Positions 1-7,193 of a DNA stretch of 64,000 nt are shown one piece after another. Within the stretch, counting starts at the first letter, position 1. The number at the start of each line of letters is the position of its first letter. A program made the translations under genes and the position numbers. The stretch is taken from the NCBI GenBank assembly GCA_019745565.1, contig JAIESW010000010.1, positions 124,001 through 188,000 on the forward strand, written 5' to 3'. The DNA is from Burkholderiales bacterium (lineage in GTDB: Bacteria; Pseudomonadota; Gammaproteobacteria; Burkholderiales; Ga0077523). The notes beneath the pieces are model-generated. The model was not told where the DNA came from. It did no database searches and was given only the letters and a program-made list of their open reading frames with translations.

Positions 1-1399
1 TGCGCTCGCCCTGCGGACCCTGATAGGCGAGCTGCGCCTGCCAGTCCTCGTCGAGTGCTCCGGCCAATGCCGCGTCGAGCGGTGCCGCAATGGCGGCGAG
101 GCGCGGTTCGCGGTAACGCCATTCGCCCACGGGCACGTCGATCAACGGCGCGAGATCGATGCCGAGGATGCGGCTGGCGCTCGGGTTCGAGGAACGCAAC
201 CGCCGTTCCCCGTCGAGCGCGATCACACCCGCAGAGAGCGTGGTGAGCGTGCTCTCGAGAGACCCCTTGGCGTTCTCGAGCTGGCTCTGGTAGCGCTGGG
301 TCTCGTCCTGTGATTCGGCCAGTTCGCGCGTCATGGCGTTGAACGACTGCGTGAGGATGCCCAGCTCGTCGTAGCTGCGCACCGGCGTGCGCTGGCTGAA
401 GTCGCCTTGCGCGACGGCACGGGTGCCTTCCGCCAGCACGCTCAACGGCGCCGACAGCTTCTGGCTGAAGTAGATCGCGAGCAGCAGAGCCGCGAACAGC
501 GCGAGCAGCAACGCGAGCGTGAGCGTGAGGCCGTATAGGCGCTTGAGACCCGAGCGCGAGAAGGCGAGCTCCTGATACTCGGCGTGAGCGAATTGCACCG
601 CTTCCGCGTTGCGCGAAACCGCCTCCGGCACGCGCTGCACCAGCTCGAGGGCGAGCACGTCGCTGCCGGCCACATTCACCGGCACCGCGACCCGCAGCAG
701 CAGACCGCCGGAGGGTTCCGCCACGATGCCGGTATAGGTCTTCTGCAGGCGCAGTTCGCGCAATGCCGAAGGCGACAGCGGGTCAGGCATGAGGCCGCTC
801 TGCTCGTCGCCGGAGAACACCAGCACCGTTCCGTTGGTGTCGAGCAGCGCCACTTCCTGCACCGCGGCCTGTTCGCGCAGCGTGTTGAGCAGCGCGAGCT
901 GCTGGCGCGGTGGTCGGTCGGCCACGAGCAGGGCCATGGTGTCGGCCTTGCCCCGCAGATCCTTCACCATGCTGTCGAGCACGTTGCGCCCGAGGGCGAG
1001 GCCACCGTCGAGTGCGCGTTCGACGCGCACGTCGAACCAGGTATCCACCGATCGCGCCAGGAACTGCACCGACACCGCATACACCAGCGCGCCCGGCAGG
1101 ACCGCGACCAGCGAGAACAGCAGCACCAGTCGCAGCGACAGCTTCGAGCCGAAGACGCGTTGACGCAGACGGCGCCGCAAAGTGAGCAGCTGGTAACCGG
1201 TGAGCAGCATCAACAGCAGCACGACCCCCAGACCCACCAGCAGCAGCTGCGGCAATCCCTGCGTGAACGTCGGCATGTCGGTGTGCGTGCCCGACAGCAG
1301 GTACAGCACGATCGCCCCCACGGCCGCCACCGCGGCGGCGAGCACCTTGCCGCCGCGCGTCGTGAGCGAAAGCCAGAACAGTCGCAGGCGCCGGCTCAT
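1..1399 (-). CDS. ntrY: NtrY-type sensor histidine kinase, N-terminal part (runs off the left edge)
   Basis: The ATG is at 1399 and the frame is open to base 1, giving about 466 residues without a stop; the kinase core lies outside the window. Two N-terminal membrane segments flank a periplasmic sensor stretch. A third hydrophobic run leads into a HAMP linker (around FSQKLSAPLSVLAEGTRAV and YDELGILTQSFNAM), a coiled coil and the start of a PAS domain. This order matches NtrY/NtrY-like nitrogen-status kinases, which usually pair with NtrX. The start overlaps the stop of the upstream DUF4390 gene by 4 bp (ATGA), indicating translational coupling. ntrY next to DUF4390–rsmB–fmt–def is the usual betaproteobacterial order. 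Another HAMP/PAS membrane kinase is possible because the catalytic part cannot be seen. Confidence 0.82.
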   Translation of the reverse strand, partial: MSRRLRLFWLSLTTRGGKVLAAAVAAVGAIVLYLLSGTHTDMPTFTQGLPQLLLVGLGVVLLLMLLTGYQLLTLRRRLRQRVFGSKLSLRLVLLFSLVAVLPGALVYAVSVQFLARSVDTWFDVRVERALDGGLALGRNVLDSMVKDLRGKADTMALLVADRPPRQQLALLNTLREQAAVQEVALLDTNGTVLVFSGDEQSGLMPDPLSPSALRELRLQKTYTGIVAEPSGGLLLRVAVPVNVAGSDVLALELVQRVPEAVSRNAEAVQFAHAEYQELAFSRSGLKRLYGLTLTLALLLALFAALLLAIYFSQKLSAPLSVLAEGTRAVAQGDFSQRTPVRSYDELGILTQSFNAMTRELAESQDETQRYQSQLENAKGSLESTLTTLSAGVIALDGERRLRSSNPSASRILGIDLAPLIDVPVGEWRYREPRLAAIAAPLDAALAGALDEDWQAQLAYQGPQGER

Positions 1400-2010
1400 G
1401 GACGCACCGTCCAGCGGTACCAGTCGGAAGACAGGTTCCAGCCCTTGGAGCCCAGGGCGTTCACCTGAAACGCCTTCGGCAGCTGCGAGGTATCGAGTCG
1501 CAGGCGCAGCTGGGCTGAGTACACCTTTTCCGCGTCGAGCTCGTCGCGCGGCACGATGAAGCGGTTGCGGATCTGGCCCATCACCGCAAGCGCTTCGCGC
1601 AGCGTATCCACGTTCTGCGTCAGCGCGCCGGCGGCCACGCGATATTGGCGCGTGAGCGCGTTGTAGGTGAGCCGATAGCGCTGCGCGAACTCCGAGATGG
1701 TGCGGTTCCACAGGTTGAGCAAATACCAGCGCTCGTAGATCAGTTCGAAATCGACGAGGAAGTTGAGCGCCACACCCTTGACCAGCGCTTCCTCGAGCGT
1801 ATCGCCGAGCTCCAGCTCGAAGCTCGCATCCAGGTAGTACCCGTCGGCACTCGACGTGATCTCGGCCGAGCGCACGTTGATGGCGGGCTCGCCCGCGTGC
1901 AGCGCGCCGTGACCGGACAGCAGCAGACCCAGCAGCGCCGCAACGATCGCGACCCACCGGCGCGGCTCAACGATCGAACTTTCGCAGCGGCGCGTAGTAG
2001 AAACCGTCAT
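1396..2010 (-). CDS. DUF4390 family protein
   Basis: A protein of 204 residues from the ATG at 2010. After a short N-terminus it has a hydrophobic segment (VAIVAALLGLLLSGHGALHA) that looks like a signal peptide. The mature domain is rich in beta structure, with the pattern of DUF4390 proteins (RYRLTYNALTRQYRV; a C-terminal half ending in SDWYRWTVRP). The proposed start lies 44 bp inside the end of rsmB, and I see no later ATG/GTG/TTG that keeps the signal-like segment. The gene ends in an ATGA overlap with ntrY. The family sits between rsmB and ntrY in many betaproteobacteria. Its function is unknown; a periplasmic partner of the NtrY sensor is only a guess from linkage. Confidence 0.75.
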   Translation of the reverse strand: MTVSTTRRCESSIVEPRRWVAIVAALLGLLLSGHGALHAGEPAINVRSAEITSSADGYYLDASFELELGDTLEEALVKGVALNFLVDFELIYERWYLLNLWNRTISEFAQRYRLTYNALTRQYRVAAGALTQNVDTLREALAVMGQIRNRFIVPRDELDAEKVYSAQLRLRLDTSQLPKAFQVNALGSKGWNLSSDWYRWTVRP

Positions 2011-3232
2011 GCTCTTGGTCTGGGAGTAGCTGCCCGCCGCTGCCCGCAAACTGGACAGGCTCCGAATGACGCGCATCGGGGTGGCGTTCGAGGAAGGCCC
2101 GGACCGTATCCCGGTTTTCCTCCGCGAACACCGAGCAGGTCGCGTAGAGCAATGTACCACCAGGGGCCAGCACCTGCCAAAGCGCATCCAGCAGCCGTGC
2201 CTGCTGCCGCGCGAACACGTCGACGTCGCCGGGTCGCCGCAGCCATTTCGCATCGGGGTGGCGGCGCACGATGCCCGACGCGGAGCACGGCGCATCGAGA
2301 AGGATGCGATCGAACGCGCGCCCGTCCCACCAGGTGTCGACCGCGCCGGCGTCGGCGGTACGTACCGCCGCTTCCAGTCCCAGACGCGCGAGCAGGCGGT
2401 CGATGTCGCGCAGGCGATGCTCATCCTTGTCGATCGCCAGCATGTCGACGGCGGCGATCTCGAGCATGTGCGCGGTCTTGCCGCCAGGCGCCGCGCACGC
2501 ATCGAGCACGCGCTGCCCATCGTGCAGGTCGAGCAGGCGGGCGGCCCACTGGGCACCGGCATCCTGGATCGACACCAGTCCTTCATCGAAGCCCGGCAGT
2601 CGCACGGAAGGGACCGGCTGCTCCAGCAGCAGCGCATCGTTGTCGAGCAGACGGGTAGCGATGTCCACCGTTTCGAGCCGTGCCCGATACGCTTCGAGCG
2701 ATGTGCGGCGTCGATTCACCCGCACGCTCATGGGCGGATGCTCGAGGCCCGCCGCAAGCACGGGCCGGGCGTTCGGACCGAGCTGCCGCTCGAGCTTTTC
2801 GATCCACCACTGCGGCAGCGACCATCGTCCCTCCGGCGTCGCGGCCGCTTGCTGCAGCAGCGGTTCGCGCTCACGCAGAAAGCGACGCAGCAATGCGTTC
2901 ACGAAACCGCCCGCGCCATCGGCGCCCAGTACACGCACGGTCCGCACCGCGTGATCGACGATCGCATGAGGTGCATGCCGCGTCTGCCAGAGTTGATACA
3001 ACGCGACCAGCAGCAGTGCTTCGACGCGACCGTCGGTGACCGGCCGGGCCGCCATCTGAGCGACCACCGCACGCAGGCGACCCAGATGCCGCAGCGTGCC
3101 CTGGGTCAGATCGAGCGCTGCCGCGCGGTCGCTCTGCGAGAGATCGGCATCGTCCTGACGGCGCTGAGCCAGGCTGCGCCCGGCCAATACCGCCGCGACA
3201 CGTTCGGCCGCGACTTTCTGCGCTGCGATCAC
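1967..3232 (-). CDS. rsmB: 16S rRNA (cytosine-967-C5)-methyltransferase RsmB
   Basis: 421 residues, close to the E. coli protein (about 429). The N-terminal third is a NusB-like RNA-binding domain (residues about 5–135). The C-terminal half is a SAM-dependent methyltransferase with the SAM loop VLDACAAPGGKTAHMLEIA, the DAPCSASGIVRRHPDAKW motif, and YATCS, so both RsmB-family cysteines are present. It methylates C967 of 16S rRNA during small-subunit assembly. The start is a GTG 13 bp after the fmt stop, so it is read in the def–fmt–rsmB–DUF4390–ntrY transcript. Nothing is missing. Confidence 0.95.
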   Translation of the reverse strand: MIAAQKVAAERVAAVLAGRSLAQRRQDDADLSQSDRAAALDLTQGTLRHLGRLRAVVAQMAARPVTDGRVEALLLVALYQLWQTRHAPHAIVDHAVRTVRVLGADGAGGFVNALLRRFLREREPLLQQAAATPEGRWSLPQWWIEKLERQLGPNARPVLAAGLEHPPMSVRVNRRRTSLEAYRARLETVDIATRLLDNDALLLEQPVPSVRLPGFDEGLVSIQDAGAQWAARLLDLHDGQRVLDACAAPGGKTAHMLEIAAVDMLAIDKDEHRLRDIDRLLARLGLEAAVRTADAGAVDTWWDGRAFDRILLDAPCSASGIVRRHPDAKWLRRPGDVDVFARQQARLLDALWQVLAPGGTLLYATCSVFAEENRDTVRAFLERHPDARHSEPVQFAGSGGQLLPDQEHDGFYYAPLRKFDR

Positions 3233-3245
3233 GGGCAGGCGGCGA

Positions 3246-4187
3246 TCAAGCCCCGTCCTCGAAACGGCTGCCGACGGCTACCGCATGCCCACGCAGGAAG
3301 TCCCCGACGGCCAGCCGCTTGCCTCCCGGGCGCTGCAGCACGGTGAGGGCGAGCGCGGTACCGCCGCCGCAGGCGATCTCGATCCCCCGTTCACTGCTGG
3401 AAAGCACCTCGCCCGGCGCGCCGTCCTGCGCTCCGGATGCGCCGTGAGCCCTCCAGATTTTCACGGCTTCGCCGTTGAATCGCGCATGCGCCCCGGGAAC
3501 CGGATCGAAGGCACGAATCTGCCGCTCGATGACTTCCGCGGATTCCGACCATCGGACCGCGGCTTCGGGGCGGCCGATTTTCGGCGCATAGACGGCCAGA
3601 CTGTCGTCTTGCGGCGTCGGTTCGATCGTGCCAGCCGCCAGGGCAGCGAGGCCGTCGACGATGGCACGGCCACCCAGTTCGGCCAGCCGATCATGCAGCG
3701 AACCCGCGGTCTCGTCGGCCGCAATGTCGAGCGCAACCTGCACCAGCACCGGCCCGGTATCGAGCCCCGCCTCCATCTGCATGATGCTGATGCCCGTCCT
3801 GGCGTCACCCGCGAGGATCGCGCGCTGGATCGGCGCTGCGCCGCGCCAGCGTGGCAGCAGCGAAGCGTGGATATTGACGCAGCCGCGCGGGAAAGCGTCG
3901 AGCACCGCTTGCGGCAGGATCAGCCCGTAGGCCGCAACGACCATCATCTCGGCGCCCGTGGCGCGCAGTGCGCCTGCCGCATCCGGGGTCCTGAGCGTCT
4001 GCGGTTGTTCGATCTTGAGCCCGTGCGCGAGCGCAAGCCGCTTGACCTCGCTTGCCGTGGCCTGCAGACCGCGTCCTGCGGGACGATCCGGTTGGGTGAG
4101 CACGAGGACCACCTCGTGCCCTGCGGCCAACAGGGCGTCCAGGGCGACCGCGGCGAACCGCGGCGTGCCGGCGAAGACCAGGCGCAT
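3246..4187 (-). CDS. fmt: methionyl-tRNA formyltransferase
   Basis: 313 residues (E. coli 315). It transfers a formyl group from 10-formyl-THF to Met-tRNAfMet for initiation. The N-terminal Rossmann domain begins MRLVFAGTPRFAAVALDALL. The catalytic region contains the conserved NIHASLLPRWRGAAPIQRAI with its Asn and His, followed by the GISIMQMEAGLDTGP stretch. The C-terminal OB-like domain occupies the last 100 residues. It lies 18 bp downstream of def, the standard partner that later removes the formyl group. Confidence 0.96.
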   Translation of the reverse strand: MRLVFAGTPRFAAVALDALLAAGHEVVLVLTQPDRPAGRGLQATASEVKRLALAHGLKIEQPQTLRTPDAAGALRATGAEMMVVAAYGLILPQAVLDAFPRGCVNIHASLLPRWRGAAPIQRAILAGDARTGISIMQMEAGLDTGPVLVQVALDIAADETAGSLHDRLAELGGRAIVDGLAALAAGTIEPTPQDDSLAVYAPKIGRPEAAVRWSESAEVIERQIRAFDPVPGAHARFNGEAVKIWRAHGASGAQDGAPGEVLSSSERGIEIACGGGTALALTVLQRPGGKRLAVGDFLRGHAVAVGSRFEDGA

Positions 4188-4205
4188 CGGTGGCGGAAGA
4201 GCCGG

Positions 4206-4709
4206 CTAGCCTGCGCGCCGCTGCTGCTTCCTCATGCGCGCGGCGATGCGCGTCTGCTTGAGGCGCGACAGGTACTCGACGAAGACGCGCCCCTTGAGAT
4301 GGTCCATTTCGTGCTGGATGCAAACGGACAGAAGCCCGTCGGCCTCCAACTCGAACCGTTCGCCGCTGGCGTCCTTGGCCTCGACGCGGATCCGGTCGTA
4401 CCGCGGCACCTGGTCATAGATTCCCGGGACCGACAGACACCCCTCCTCGAGTTCGGACTGGCCCCATCCCTCGAGCAACACCGGATTGATGAACACCTGC
4501 AGCGCGTCGCGCGTATCCGAGACGTCGATCACGATCACCTGTTTGTGGACGTCAACCTGGGTCGCCGACAGACCCACCCCCGGCGCCGCATACATGGTTT
4601 CGGCCATGTTCCGCACCAGGCGCTGAAGCTCCTCGTCGAACCGGGTCACCGGGGCCGCGACGATGTGAAGGCGGGGATCGGGGTACTGCAGTATGGGCAG
4701 TTGTGCCAT
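4206..4709 (-). CDS. def: peptide deformylase
   Basis: 167 residues, the normal length. All three signature motifs are present: [10 protein letters not shown] (motif 1; Ser where many members have Ala), EEGCLSVPG (motif 2 with the metal-binding Cys) and QHEMDHLKG (motif 3 with the HExxH-type zinc/iron ligands). It removes the N-formyl group from nascent chains. It is the first gene of the minus-strand operon and faces a LysM gene across a 113-bp AT-rich divergent promoter region. Confidence 0.96.
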   Translation of the reverse strand: MAQLPILQYPDPRLHIVAAPVTRFDEELQRLVRNMAETMYAAPGVGLSATQVDVHKQVIVIDVSDTRDALQVFINPVLLEGWGQSELEEGCLSVPGIYDQVPRYDRIRVEAKDASGERFELEADGLLSVCIQHEMDHLKGRVFVEYLSRLKQTRIAARMRKQQRRAG

Positions 4710-4731
4710 AAAAGCTTGCTAAGTTAGGCGA

Positions 4732-4761
4732 TTACGATCAAAATCTAAAGAAGAATATAGT
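4732..4761 (+). promoter_or_regulatory. candidate promoter of the LysM–dprA genes
   Basis: The divergent def/LysM gap is one of the few AT-rich spots in the window. A TATAGT hexamer (4756–4761) has a weak TTACGA at 4732–4737 with an 18-bp spacer. The -35 match is poor, so this rests mainly on the -10 box and the context; the def promoter must lie in the same gap on the other strand. Confidence 0.4.
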
Positions 4762-4822
4762 AACCATGCGGCATCTCCCGTATTCCAGCGACAAATTCCC
4801 TGTCCAACAGGTGGGGACACGA

Positions 4823-5989
4823 ATGCGACATTCAATCATATCGGCCGCTCTCGGGCTAACCCTCGCCGCTGCGCTGGTACTCCCGGCTTGGGCCCAAGAC
4901 GAGGAGAAGCCGCTCGAACTGGCGGACAACCCGCCGGACCGCTACGTCGTGGTCAAGGGCGACACGCTCTGGGGCATCTCCAAGCGCTACCTGAAGAGCC
5001 CGTGGCGCTGGCCCGACCTGTGGGGCATGAACAAGGATGAGGTGAAGAACCCGCACCGCATCTACCCCGGCAATGTCCTGATCCTGGATCTGTCGGGCGC
5101 CACGCCGCGCCTGCGCATGGAAGGCGAGGGCCCCGGCGGGGTCGTGGCCGCTGCGCCCGGCACCGGCGTAGGCAGCACCGTGAAGCTCACCCCGAAGATT
5201 CGCGCCCAACAGGTGGACACGGCCCCCATTCCCAGCATTCCTTCCACGGCCATCGAACCGTTCTTGAACCGGCCTCTGATCGTCGACGCGAGCGAGTTCC
5301 GCGACGCACCGCGCATCGTCGCCGCCCAGGAGAATCGCGTGGTGATGGGTGCAGGGGACACCGCATTCGTCAAGGGCCTCACCGCCGATTCGCCGCTGGT
5401 CTGGCAGGTCTATCGCGCCAGCAAGCCGCTGGTGGACCCGGGCACCAAGGAGGTACTGGGCTACGAAGTGATCTACCTCGGCGACGCTCGCGTGCGTGAG
5501 TTCGGCGAGGTCACGACGGTGCGCATCCTGCGCGCACGTCAGGAGATCACGGTCGGCGACCGCCTCGTATTGGCGCCGCCCTCCGACGTGCTGGCGTACG
5601 TGCCGCATGCCGCGCCGGCGAACGCAACGGGTACCGTGATTTCCGCACCCGACACAGTCATCGCGGAGATCAGCCAGCAGCAGGTGATCGTGCTGAACCG
5701 CGGGGCCCGCGACGGGGTCGAGGTCGGCAACGTCTATGCACTGTACCGGGCCGGCAAGACCGTCGCGCCACGCGCGCTGCCGCGCAGCAGCTCGAACGAA
5801 GTACATCGGTCGAAGGTCGAGACGGTGTACTCCGAGTACGATCGGAGGAACCAAAACGAGCCGGTATTGCTTCCGGACGAACGCTACGGACTCACTTTCG
5901 TGTTCCGCGTCTTCGAGAAGGTCTCCTACGCTCTCGTCATGAGTGCCTCGCGTCCGGTGAATCTCCAGGACACCGTGCGCGCTCCCTGA
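4823..5989 (+). CDS. LysM peptidoglycan-binding domain protein, exported
   Basis: 388 residues from the ATG at 4823. That start puts a clear signal peptide first (IISAALGLTLAAALVLPAWA, cut before QDEEK); an upstream in-frame ATG at 4766 would bury it. A LysM domain follows at about residues 40–90 (YVVVKGDTLWGISKRYLKS … IYPGNVLILDL), the glycan-binding module that anchors proteins to the cell wall. The remaining 290 residues have no motif I can name and end in beta-rich repeats. The same gene stands divergent to def and upstream of dprA in many betaproteobacteria. Its role is not established; a structural or envelope-maintenance protein is likely. Confidence 0.85.
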   Translation: MRHSIISAALGLTLAAALVLPAWAQDEEKPLELADNPPDRYVVVKGDTLWGISKRYLKSPWRWPDLWGMNKDEVKNPHRIYPGNVLILDLSGATPRLRMEGEGPGGVVAAAPGTGVGSTVKLTPKIRAQQVDTAPIPSIPSTAIEPFLNRPLIVDASEFRDAPRIVAAQENRVVMGAGDTAFVKGLTADSPLVWQVYRASKPLVDPGTKEVLGYEVIYLGDARVREFGEVTTVRILRARQEITVGDRLVLAPPSDVLAYVPHAAPANATGTVISAPDTVIAEISQQQVIVLNRGARDGVEVGNVYALYRAGKTVAPRALPRSSSNEVHRSKVETVYSEYDRRNQNEPVLLPDERYGLTFVFRVFEKVSYALVMSASRPVNLQDTVRAP

Positions 5990-6023
5990 GCCCCGCACCC
6001 CGGCGCCGAATCAACCGTCGGCG

Positions 6024-7097
6024 ATGGCGGCGGCCGCAGACCTCGAGCACTGGCTGCGACTGACGCTGACGCCGGGGGTGGGTCCGCGCACCGCCCGGCT
6101 GCTGCTGCAGGCCTTCGGTTCACCGGAGGCCGCCGTTTCCGCCAGCACCGCAGCGCTCGAGCGCGTGGTGCCGCGCGCGGTCGCAGCGGCGATCGTCACC
6201 GCGTCCCTCGACGACGCCATTGCGACGAGCCGCTCCTGGTCCGAGCAGACAGGCAACCACGTCATCACCCTGGCAGACGAGAGCTATCCGCCGGCTCTGC
6301 TCGAGATCCCCGACCCTCCCGTGGTGCTGTTCGCCAAGGGTCGTCCGGAGCTCCTGCGTTCGACATCGGTCGCGATCGTCGGCAGTCGCAACGCGACGCC
6401 GCAGGGCATCGCCACCGCACGGGAGTTCGCGCAGGCACTGTCCGATGCCGGACTCACCGTCGTGAGCGGCTTGGCACTCGGCATCGATGCCGCAGCCCAT
6501 GAGGGCGGACTCGCAGGAAGCTCGAGCACGATCGCCGTCACCGGCACCGGACTCGACATCGTCTACCCCGCACGCAATCGTGCGCTTGCGCATCGCATCG
6601 CGGAGAAGGGTCTGCTGCTGTCGGAGTTTCCCCTGGGCACCGGCGCCATCGCGCACAACTTTCCGCGGCGCAATCGCCTGATCAGCGGTCTGTCGCGCGG
6701 CGTGCTCGTGGTGGAAGCGGCGGTCAAGAGCGGCTCCCTCACCACGGCACGTTTCGGCGCGGACCAGGGACGGGAAGTGTTCGCGATACCGGGGTCGATC
6801 CATTCGCCGCTCGCCCGCGGCTGCCACGCGCTCATCAAACAGGGCGCGAAACTGGTGGAGAGCGCCCAGGATGTGCTCGAGGAACTGCACCTCGCCGCAC
6901 CGGTGCGCGAACGGCCGGCGGCGCCGGCCGACGATGATCCGCTGCTGGCGCAACTCGGCCACGACCCCTGCGATGTCGACACGCTCGCCGTACGCAGCGG
7001 TCTCGCGGTCGATGTCCTGACGGCACGGTTGCTCGAACTGGAACTGGAAGGCAGGATCGCGAGCCTGCCCGGAGGCCGCTACCAGCGACTCGGCTGA
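6024..7097 (+). CDS. dprA: DNA-processing protein DprA/Smf
   Basis: 357 residues. An N-terminal helical SAM-like region (1–70) is followed by the Rossmann-like DprA core (VAIVGSRNATPQG, VVSGLALGIDAAAH, TGTGLDIVYPARN, FPRRNRLISGLS) and a C-terminal winged-helix-like segment. It binds incoming single-stranded DNA and loads RecA in natural transformation; the family is also kept by non-competent species. It starts 34 bp after the LysM gene and is probably cotranscribed with it. Confidence 0.95.
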   Translation: MAAAADLEHWLRLTLTPGVGPRTARLLLQAFGSPEAAVSASTAALERVVPRAVAAAIVTASLDDAIATSRSWSEQTGNHVITLADESYPPALLEIPDPPVVLFAKGRPELLRSTSVAIVGSRNATPQGIATAREFAQALSDAGLTVVSGLALGIDAAAHEGGLAGSSSTIAVTGTGLDIVYPARNRALAHRIAEKGLLLSEFPLGTGAIAHNFPRRNRLISGLSRGVLVVEAAVKSGSLTTARFGADQGREVFAIPGSIHSPLARGCHALIKQGAKLVESAQDVLEELHLAAPVRERPAAPADDDPLLAQLGHDPCDVDTLAVRSGLAVDVLTARLLELELEGRIASLPGGRYQRLG

Positions 7098-7121
7098 AGG
7101 CGCACCCGCGCGGTGCCTTGC

Positions 7122-7151
7122 TTGCACCGCCGGATTTCGAGCGCTTATCAT
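7122..7151 (+). promoter_or_regulatory. candidate promoter of topB
   Basis: TTGCAC at 7122–7127 and TATCAT at 7146–7151 are separated by 18 bp, in the short gap between the dprA stop and the topB start. The -10 box matches 5 of 6 consensus bases. The leader to the ATG at 7194 would be about 35 nt. Confidence 0.5.
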
Positions 7152-7193
7152 GCGCGGCCCTCGACAGCGCCCCCCACAAGGGAGCCCGACCCC